Of a stretch of 5,226 nucleotides of DNA, positions 1 to 5,226 are shown piece by piece. The position numbers and the translations under genes are program-made. Position 1 is the stretch's first letter. The number at the start of each line of letters is the position of its first letter. Under the pieces are notes generated by a model, which ran no database searches, was not told where the DNA came from, and was given only the letters and a program-made list of their open reading frames with translations. The DNA comes from Flavobacteriales bacterium (lineage in GTDB: Bacteria; Bacteroidota; Bacteroidia; Flavobacteriales; Flavobacteriaceae), in assembly GCA_027032855.1 (NCBI GenBank), contig JALVLX010000066.1, positions 1 to 5,226 on the forward strand, read 5' to 3'.

Positions 1-928
1 CAACAGTAACGCCTTCGGCTTCACCTTTGTAGTTGAGCAGGATACGATGGCGTAATATGCCTTTGGCTACGGCTTGTACATCTTCAATATCCGGTGATAA
101 TTTACCGTTGATTAATGCGTTGGCTTTAGCAGCTAATATCAAGTTTTGAGAGGCACGCGGACCGGCTCCCCAATCCAAATATTTTTTGACTAATTCGGGA
201 GCGGCATCAGACTTGGGACGGGTTTTGCCTACCAAACGCACGGCATATTCAATGACATTATCGGCAACCGGTACTTTTTTGACCAAATCTTGATAAGCCA
301 AAATTTGTGATTTGTCAATTACGGGATTGATTTGTACATCTCTGGTAATAGTGGTGCTTTTGACTACTGCCACTTCTTCGTCAAAATCGGGATAGTCGAG
401 TTTTAAAGCAAACATAAAACGATCGAGCTGCGCTTCGGGTAGGGGATAGGTTCCTTCTTGTTCTATAGGGTTTTGCGTAGCCAATACAAAAAACGGCTTG
501 TCCAATTCAAAATTTCGGTTGGCAATACTCACTTGTTTTTCTTGCATGGCTTCGAGTAGCGCCGCTTGGGTTTTGGGCGGTGTCCGGTTGATTTCGTCTG
601 CCAAAAGAATATTGGTAAAAACCGGTCCTTTAATAAACTGAAAATGCCGGTTTTCGTCCAGAATTTCCGTTCCCAAAATATCTGAAGGCATCAAGTCCGG
701 CGTAAACTGAATACGTTTAAAATTCAAACCCAAACTTTGTGCAATGGTATGTACCATTAATGTTTTTGCCAAACCGGGTACCCCTATCAACAAGGCGTGG
801 CTACTGCCTAGTATGGATAGGATGATTTCATGAATCACCGGTTTTTGGCCGATGATAATTTTGGCAACTTCTTGCTTTAATCGTTCGATATTTTGTTGTA
901 ATTCTTTGGCTAATGCAACGTCAGACAT
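1..928 (-). CDS. MoxR-type AAA+ ATPase, 3' end cut by the window edge
   Basis: Cytoplasmic AAA+ ATPase of the MoxR family, which uses ATP hydrolysis to remodel or activate partner proteins, often ones with von Willebrand factor A domains. The frame starts at an ATG (926-928) and stays open for 309 codons to the left edge. Visible motifs are Walker A GVPGLAKT (residues 49-56, with the A before K that is usual in MoxR), Walker B ILLADE (107-112) followed by INRTPPKTQAALLEAMQE, sensor 1 ATQNP (150-154), the arginine-finger segment EAQLDRF (R170) and a sensor 2-like GAGPRAS (254-260). Flavobacterial relatives are, from memory, about 317 residues long, so only a few C-terminal residues should be missing. 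The start is 4 nt after the stop of the upstream SurA-like gene and has an A/T-rich leader without a Shine-Dalgarno sequence, so it is probably the last of the four genes seen here in one operon. The family call is very secure; the client protein is unknown. Confidence 0.96.
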   Translation of the reverse strand, partial: MSDVALAKELQQNIERLKQEVAKIIIGQKPVIHEIILSILGSSHALLIGVPGLAKTLMVHTIAQSLGLNFKRIQFTPDLMPSDILGTEILDENRHFQFIKGPVFTNILLADEINRTPPKTQAALLEAMQEKQVSIANRNFELDKPFFVLATQNPIEQEGTYPLPEAQLDRFMFALKLDYPDFDEEVAVVKSTTITRDVQINPVIDKSQILAYQDLVKKVPVADNVIEYAVRLVGKTRPKSDAAPELVKKYLDWGAGPRASQNLILAAKANALINGKLSPDIEDVQAVAKGILRHRILLNYKGEAEGVTV

Positions 929-932
929 AATA

Positions 933-2291
933 TTATTTTTTTATCCAGTGACTGTCAAATTGACAATGTTGAAAATCAGGATTGATTTTGATATAATTAT
1001 TTTTTATTTTTTCATTCATCCACTTAACTAACACTTTTTCTTTTATTTGTTTGAGAGCCATTTCTTTGATTTTTGGATAGTCTTTGACAAAATCCATTTT
1101 ATGTGTCGGGATACGTTTGTTGACTTTGATAATTTTGTAGTATTCGTTTCCGGTACGGCCGATTTCTGTTAAGACTTCTGTGATTTCGCCTTCCTTCAAA
1201 TCTTGTACGGTTTGGTGCATTTTCGGTTCGAGCATGGTCAAATCAAGCATAGAATTACCGGTATTGGGGTCAATGATTCTGCCTCCTGTTTTTTGGGTTT
1301 CTTCATCATCTGAAAATTCTTTGGCAGCTTCTTCAAAAGTCAATTCTTTGTTCAAAATACGTTTTCTGATAGTATCCAGTTGCTTCTTGGCTGCTCTTTT
1401 GTTTAAAAAACTGATTTCAGGTACCATTAAAATATGGCGAACAACACGTTCTTGACCATTGATTTCTTCAACCGTAAGAATATGCCAACCAAATTCTGTT
1501 TTAAAAGGTTCGGAGACTTGCCTTTTTTCTAAACTAAATGCTACATCTTTAAACTCTTGAACAAAAGCTGATTTTCTGGTCAAAACATATTTACCGCCGT
1601 TGGCTCGTGAACCGGGGTCTTCAGAATATAAAACAGCTTGTGCTCTAAAGCTGGCACCACTTTCTACTTTTTTCTTGATGTCTTTGAGTTTGTTTATGAT
1701 TTTTTGTTCCGCATCTTTATCGGATTTGGGTTTAATCACAATTTGCATCAACTCAACCTGAGTGCCGATTTCCGGAATTTTGTCTTTTGGAATTGCATCA
1801 AAAAACATCTTGACTTCTTCAGGACTGATGTCTATGTCTTTCATCACTTTTTGACGCATTTGTTCGCTCAATTTTTTATTTTTATCTATTTTTTTGAGCT
1901 CATTTTGCAATTCCGTTAGCGTATTTTTGTTATAAAATTCTAAAACTTTTTCCAAGCTACCACCCATTTGCGTCTTCATATATTCAATTTGTTGCTCGAC
2001 CATACCATCAATTTCTTTGTCGGTAACTTTTATCAAAGTATCCTTTTTGGCTTCTATCAACAACAGTTTGTCTTGCATCAAACGCTCCAAAATCTTACAA
2101 TCATCAAGATTTTTAGTGTCGATACCTTGTTGTTTCATTTGGATTTTTAATTGTCCTAATTCAGAGTTTAAGACAATTTGATCACCAACAACCGCAGCTA
2201 TACCATCTACCTTAATGCGCTTCTCTTGTGCGTATAATGAGCTGATGCTTATGGATAAAATAATGATTATCAGAGTTTTTAATTGATTCAT
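933..2291 (-). CDS. SurA-like periplasmic chaperone / peptidylprolyl isomerase with two PpiC-type domains
   Basis: Exported folding factor of the SurA type, expected to act in the periplasm on unfolded outer-membrane and secreted proteins. It has 452 residues. A type I signal peptide covers about residues 1-21 (hydrophobic run TLIIIILSISISS, probable cleavage at LYA-Q). The SurA N-terminal chaperone region follows (about 25-170, opening with DGIAAVVGDQIVLNSE), then PpiC-type domain 1 (about 176-276, with YSEDPGSRANGG and FGWHIL) and domain 2 (about 282-392, with RHILM and FSDDEETQKTGG). A final helical tail returns to the chaperone module and ends HCQFDSHWIKK. Domain 1 has Q183 where the first parvulin histidine is expected but keeps H270. 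Domain 2 keeps H286 but has K386 at the second position, so isomerase activity may be weak or absent and the chaperone role dominant. The ATG overlaps the TGA of the upstream lipoprotein gene as ATGA, suggesting translational coupling. surA would be a reasonable symbol, but orthology to the proteobacterial gene is not shown, so it is left blank. Confidence 0.93.
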   Translation of the reverse strand: MNQLKTLIIIILSISISSLYAQEKRIKVDGIAAVVGDQIVLNSELGQLKIQMKQQGIDTKNLDDCKILERLMQDKLLLIEAKKDTLIKVTDKEIDGMVEQQIEYMKTQMGGSLEKVLEFYNKNTLTELQNELKKIDKNKKLSEQMRQKVMKDIDISPEEVKMFFDAIPKDKIPEIGTQVELMQIVIKPKSDKDAEQKIINKLKDIKKKVESGASFRAQAVLYSEDPGSRANGGKYVLTRKSAFVQEFKDVAFSLEKRQVSEPFKTEFGWHILTVEEINGQERVVRHILMVPEISFLNKRAAKKQLDTIRKRILNKELTFEEAAKEFSDDEETQKTGGRIIDPNTGNSMLDLTMLEPKMHQTVQDLKEGEITEVLTEIGRTGNEYYKIIKVNKRIPTHKMDFVKDYPKIKEMALKQIKEKVLVKWMNEKIKNNYIKINPDFQHCQFDSHWIKK

Positions 2292-3178
2292 TTCGACTGT
2301 TTTGTTTTAATGATTTTAAATATTTTTTTACTAATAGCTTCTTGTTTAATATTGTTTTCCATTTGTGACAAAGCCGCTTGTTTGCGCTTGCTTAACACAA
2401 GTTGCTTCAAGTCGTCTTGCACCATTGACAGTGGCATTGTCTGATTTTGTAACACAACATCGTTAACAAACACCAAATATAAACTTAAACTGTCTGTTAA
2501 AACAAATTTTTTAGCTTTTTTTAAGATAAATTTATCATTCATCCGGTCAAATACCCGTAATTCTTTTTTGAAATCCGGCACAAGATACCATTTATTTGCC
2601 GTTAAATTGTATTTGGAAAAATTATTTGTGTTCTTGATCAAGCTGTCAAAATAGATCTGTTTGTCAGAAAAAAACCATTTTTTAAATTTCTGTATTTTTT
2701 GATGATTTTTATCTACCACTAAAAATTTTGGTTTGAGTTCAGCTTCTTTACTCAAAAAATATTGGCGATATTTATTATAATACCATTGTAACGTGTCTGT
2801 TGAAACAACCGTGTCAATATATTTTTGCAACAATAGGTCTTTATAAGTGTCCGTCAACAAGTCGCGGCGGTATTGTTCTACCAACCGGTTTATTTTGATG
2901 GTGTCAACATTACGTTCCGCTTGTTTGAGTAACAAGGTTTTGTAAGCCCAGTCTTCAATATATTGATGTATGGCATTGATACTGTCTTCCGGCGATTTTT
3001 GTGTGTAAACAGCCGGTGAAATGTCTTCAAAATACAGATACGTATCGTAAATTTTGGCTACAGGCGTTTTGTCAACATCTTTTTGAAAATATTGACAACC
3101 GGCAACCAACAGGCCAATGACCGTTAGCCAAAACTTATTTTTTATATTTACTGCGTAATTGCTGCCAGACAGTTTCAT
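2288..3178 (-). CDS. SurA/PpiC-related lipoprotein without a recognisable PpiC domain
   Basis: Predicted lipoprotein of 296 residues. Proteins like this are usually annotated as peptidylprolyl isomerase in flavobacteria because of their position and SurA-like N-terminal region. The signal peptide runs through FWLTVIGLLVAGC, with a lipobox VAGC that makes C28 the acylated residue, so it is anchored in the inner or outer membrane. From about residue 38, PVAKIYDTYLYFEDI resembles the opening strand and helix of SurA/PpiD N-terminal domains. Charged helices follow to about 145 (including RLVEQYRRDLL), with a C-terminal helix at about 250-290. No PpiC hallmark is present: there is no HIL motif, no SxD...GG segment and no GWHI. 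Inference: a holdase-type chaperone or assembly partner of the flanking isomerases, not an enzyme. The only usable start is the ATG at 3176-3178, because no in-frame ATG, GTG or TTG lies between it and the lipobox region, so the first 44 nt overlap the upstream gene. The exact role is unknown. Confidence 0.85.
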   Translation of the reverse strand: MKLSGSNYAVNIKNKFWLTVIGLLVAGCQYFQKDVDKTPVAKIYDTYLYFEDISPAVYTQKSPEDSINAIHQYIEDWAYKTLLLKQAERNVDTIKINRLVEQYRRDLLTDTYKDLLLQKYIDTVVSTDTLQWYYNKYRQYFLSKEAELKPKFLVVDKNHQKIQKFKKWFFSDKQIYFDSLIKNTNNFSKYNLTANKWYLVPDFKKELRVFDRMNDKFILKKAKKFVLTDSLSLYLVFVNDVVLQNQTMPLSMVQDDLKQLVLSKRKQAALSQMENNIKQEAISKKIFKIIKTKQSK

Positions 3179-5072
3179 TCAATTTTACCGGATATTTCTG
3201 TTTCAACTCTTTGAGCCATTGTTCTTCTAAATAATTTTGATAGTCGTTAGTGACTTTGCCTTTGATGTCTTTTAAGTCTGGATTTTTTTCGGGTTTTATT
3301 TTTTTCAAATACAGAACCAAATATTGCTTACCGTCTTTATAAACATGCGGTTTACCGTCTGTTAAATCGTAATTTTTGACAAATGCATCTTCAGCGACAT
3401 AGTCTTTTTCTTTGTGCAAAATATTTTTGTCTTTGTATTTTTTAATAATTTCTTTTTTGCTTTTGCCTTTGTGTAAATCTCTGGCAATTCTTTTAGCCGT
3501 TTTTTTACTGTTGGTTTGAAACATTAAGATATGATAGCGCTTGGGTAATTTGTATTCGGTTTTATGAGTTTCGTAGAATTTTTGCAATCCGAGCGTGTCT
3601 TTAAGCGATTTGTCCCAAATCATATCCGATTTGATACGGAACAACATCAAGCCGTTTTTGTATTCTTTCATGGTATTGGCAAAATCGGGGTAGATATCTT
3701 CAAGATGATTGTTGTAATATTCATACAACTTGTCTTTTTTGAAGCGCTCAAAAAATCTTTTAATAATGTAATTTTTATCTTTATACGTAGCCGTGTTGTG
3801 TGACTGACGACGGAATAAATACATATAAAAGTCTTTGTAAGTCACAACTTTATCGTTGTTGATGACAAACAACGGGTCGTTGACACTTTGGTCTGTGGGG
3901 ATAACCCATTTGTTTTTGAAAAAGTCTTTGGTAATATGACGATTAATAACATCTAAACTGCCTTTCATTTCAATGGAAAATTGTTTTTCAATACGTTTCA
4001 TCAATTTTTCTTTTCCCATTTTTGAACGTTCGTCACGCATCACTCTGTGTCTCAATTCAGTTTTGGCTTGTTTAAAGTTTGGAACAGGATATTTTTTGAG
4101 CAATTTGACAATATGCCAACCGTAACGGGTTTGAAAAGGTCGCGAAATATCTCCCGGCTGTTTCAATGCAAAAGCGACTTTTTCAAATACCGGTATCATT
4201 GAACGAATACCGAAAGTGCGCAATTTGCCACCACGTCTGGCACTGTTTTTATCATCTGAAAATTTGCGAGCCAGATTTTCAAAAGTATCTTGTTTGTCTT
4301 GCAGTTTTTTGTAAATATCAAAAATGCGGGTTTTGGCATCGCCGGCTTCATCTTTTTTGTTATTCATCGTGACGATGTGTGCCACTTCTATTTTGCCTTT
4401 GGCAGGACGTTTGTCCAATACTTTGACAATATGATATCCGAAGCGTGTGCGAAAAGGTTCGGATACCTTACCAACCGGGGTATTGTAAGCAGCGGTTTCA
4501 AACGGATATACGGTGTGAAAAACATTGATATAATCCAAATCGCCTTTGTTGTCTTTGGCGCTGGGGTCTTGCGAATACTGTTGTGCCAACTTGCCGAAAT
4601 CTTCGCCTGCTACTGCTTTTTTATAGACTGACATGATTTTGTTGTAGGCTCTCAATGTGTCTTGCGGCGCGGCATCTGCGGCAACTTGTATCAAAATATG
4701 CGCTACGTGTACATCGTTTTGCATTCGCTCATAAGCTTCTTTGACCAGTTTGTCAATAATGTCATTGTCAGATAAATATTTTTTTGCCAAATCACGACGG
4801 TACGATTTCAATTCCATATTTAATTGAGGCATTGTGTCGTATTTCTTTTGGTAGGCATCTTCCAATTCCAGTTTGTACCGTGTGAAAAGTTCCAAATAAT
4901 TGTCGATATCTTTTTGAGCCGGGTCTTGTACCAAATCCAAATTTTTGGTGTACATGCTTTCAAATTCATCTGCACTTACCGGCTTACCGTTAATCGTCAT
5001 CAGTGCCGGCGATTGTTGGGCGCTTAAAATGCCGGTTAGAAATAAAAAGAACAATAAGCTATAGCGTTTCAT
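3135..5072 (-). CDS. Secreted multidomain parvulin-type peptidylprolyl isomerase (PpiD/SurA-like)
   Basis: Exported prolyl isomerase/chaperone of 645 residues, expected in the periplasm. The chosen start is ATG 5070-5072. It is followed at once by a classic signal peptide (MKRYS, a hydrophobic core to about residue 15, cleavage at LSA-QQ after A18) and preceded by an A-rich leader. An upstream TTG at 5117 would add 15 residues with no signal-peptide logic and lies inside the candidate promoter. After a SurA/PpiD-like N-terminal region (about 23-115, opening with ALMTINGKPVSADEF) come two well-formed PpiC domains. Domain 1 spans about 120-222, with AHIL (H125), YSQDPS and GYHI (H214). Domain 2 spans about 227-329, with AHIV (H232), FSDDKNSARRGG and GWHI (H320). 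The C-terminal third (about 330-645) contains what looks like a degenerate third PpiC fold starting at RYHILMFQ (H514) and ending near YLVLYLKK (584-591), then a helix with EEQWLKELKQKYPV. It is the first gene of the operon and its last 44 nt overlap the lipoprotein gene. The family is secure; the third domain is inference. Confidence 0.93.
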   Translation of the reverse strand: MKRYSLLFFLFLTGILSAQQSPALMTINGKPVSADEFESMYTKNLDLVQDPAQKDIDNYLELFTRYKLELEDAYQKKYDTMPQLNMELKSYRRDLAKKYLSDNDIIDKLVKEAYERMQNDVHVAHILIQVAADAAPQDTLRAYNKIMSVYKKAVAGEDFGKLAQQYSQDPSAKDNKGDLDYINVFHTVYPFETAAYNTPVGKVSEPFRTRFGYHIVKVLDKRPAKGKIEVAHIVTMNNKKDEAGDAKTRIFDIYKKLQDKQDTFENLARKFSDDKNSARRGGKLRTFGIRSMIPVFEKVAFALKQPGDISRPFQTRYGWHIVKLLKKYPVPNFKQAKTELRHRVMRDERSKMGKEKLMKRIEKQFSIEMKGSLDVINRHITKDFFKNKWVIPTDQSVNDPLFVINNDKVVTYKDFYMYLFRRQSHNTATYKDKNYIIKRFFERFKKDKLYEYYNNHLEDIYPDFANTMKEYKNGLMLFRIKSDMIWDKSLKDTLGLQKFYETHKTEYKLPKRYHILMFQTNSKKTAKRIARDLHKGKSKKEIIKKYKDKNILHKEKDYVAEDAFVKNYDLTDGKPHVYKDGKQYLVLYLKKIKPEKNPDLKDIKGKVTNDYQNYLEEQWLKELKQKYPVKLNETVWQQLRSKYKK

Positions 5073-5226
5073 ATTTAGTTTTATTTTAATGTTAAAAATT
5101 GATAAAATCAAATGCAAATTTAAGGTTTTTTATTGAGATTAAGATAGTGAATAATTATAAAGTTCTCCAATGTGGTATGCATTGCTATCAACAAACATTG
5201 AAGAGCGAGATTAATTATATTTTATT
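5073..5226. other. AT-rich leader / intergenic region upstream of the operon
   Basis: This 154-nt stretch to the right edge holds no gene that I can support. On the minus strand all three frames meet a stop within the last 16 nt of the window, so no upstream same-strand gene extends visibly into it, though one could end at the very edge. The plus strand offers only a 14-codon ORF from the ATG at 5170. It contains the candidate promoter at 5115-5122 and a weak 6-bp hairpin (CAATGT...GCATTG, 5168-5184, including one G-T pair). The hairpin has no adjoining T-run, so it is not called a terminator. The bases just before the ATG (AAAATAAAACTAAAT on the minus strand) are A-rich, as is usual for Bacteroidota translation starts without a Shine-Dalgarno sequence. 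Confidence 0.6.
5115..5122 (-). promoter_or_regulatory. Candidate Bacteroidota -7 promoter element (TAAATTTG)
   Basis: Read on the minus strand, TAAATTTG fits the Bacteroidota primary sigma -7 consensus TAnnTTTG exactly. It ends 42 nt upstream of the chosen ATG of the first gene, which would give a 5' leader of roughly 35 nt. No TTG or TTTG -33 element is found within the usual distance upstream (5123-5160 on the minus strand has none), which lowers confidence, though that box is often weak in this phylum. It is the only consensus match I found in the leader and the plausible driver of all four genes. Confidence 0.4.

Noticed and set aside
1500..4465. Repeated nucleotide string around AAAAGGTTCGGA in the SurA-like and first isomerase genes
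   Set aside because: It falls at the same place in the PpiC domains (EPFKTEFGWH and EPFRTRFGYH), so protein homology explains it; it is not a separate DNA repeat.
1180..4631. Several plus-strand ORFs of 60-113 codons (for example 1180-1455, 1638-1919 and 4290-4631)
   Set aside because: They lie wholly opposite well-supported minus-strand genes, have F/C/I-rich composition typical of the antisense of K/E-rich coding sequence, and show no recognisable motif.
5073..5117. Extended TTG start at 5117 for the first isomerase
   Set aside because: It would place 15 unrelated residues before a textbook signal peptide, uses a rare start codon, and overlaps the candidate -7 element. The ATG at 5072 explains the sequence better.
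5168..5184. Inverted repeat CAATGT/GCATTG as a terminator or operator
   Set aside because: The stem is only 6 bp with one G-T pair and has no T-run on either side, so it is easily expected by chance in this AT-rich stretch.
5129..5200. Short ORFs in the leader: MWYALLSTNIEERD on the plus strand and a 19-codon ATG ORF on the minus strand
   Set aside because: They are too short, have no leader-peptide features such as amino-acid runs or an attenuator, and no supporting translation signal.

Overview
The window is an AT-rich piece of a Bacteroidota chromosome, most likely class Flavobacteriia. The evidence is the protein content (a MoxR ATPase and SurA-like isomerases that closely match what I remember of flavobacterial proteins), A-rich leaders without Shine-Dalgarno sequences, and a TAnnTTTG-type promoter element. 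No mobile element, CRISPR array, tRNA or rRNA was seen.

All four genes lie on the minus strand and read from right to left. First is a short AT-rich leader (5073-5226) with a candidate promoter. Then come a secreted 645-residue isomerase with two clear parvulin (PpiC) domains and a probable degenerate third (3135-5072), a 296-residue lipoprotein related to the SurA chaperone scaffold but without a recognisable PpiC domain (2288-3178), a secreted 452-residue SurA-like protein with two PpiC-type domains (933-2291), and a cytoplasmic MoxR-type AAA+ ATPase that runs off the left edge (1-928). The junctions are a 44-nt overlap, a 4-nt ATGA overlap and a 4-nt gap, so this is almost certainly one transcript with translational coupling.

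The three exported proteins look like a periplasmic or outer-membrane biogenesis module. Parvulin-type chaperones of the SurA/PpiD type hold and isomerise unfolded outer-membrane and secreted proteins after Sec export. MoxR ATPases remodel or activate partner proteins, often together with von Willebrand factor A-domain proteins that would lie downstream, outside the window. The gene order matches what I recall of many flavobacterial genomes, so I regard the region as a conserved housekeeping locus and not a new system. The most interesting details are the patterned loss of the parvulin histidines across five PpiC-type domains, the PpiC-less lipoprotein in the middle, and the long gene overlap that encodes its signal peptide.
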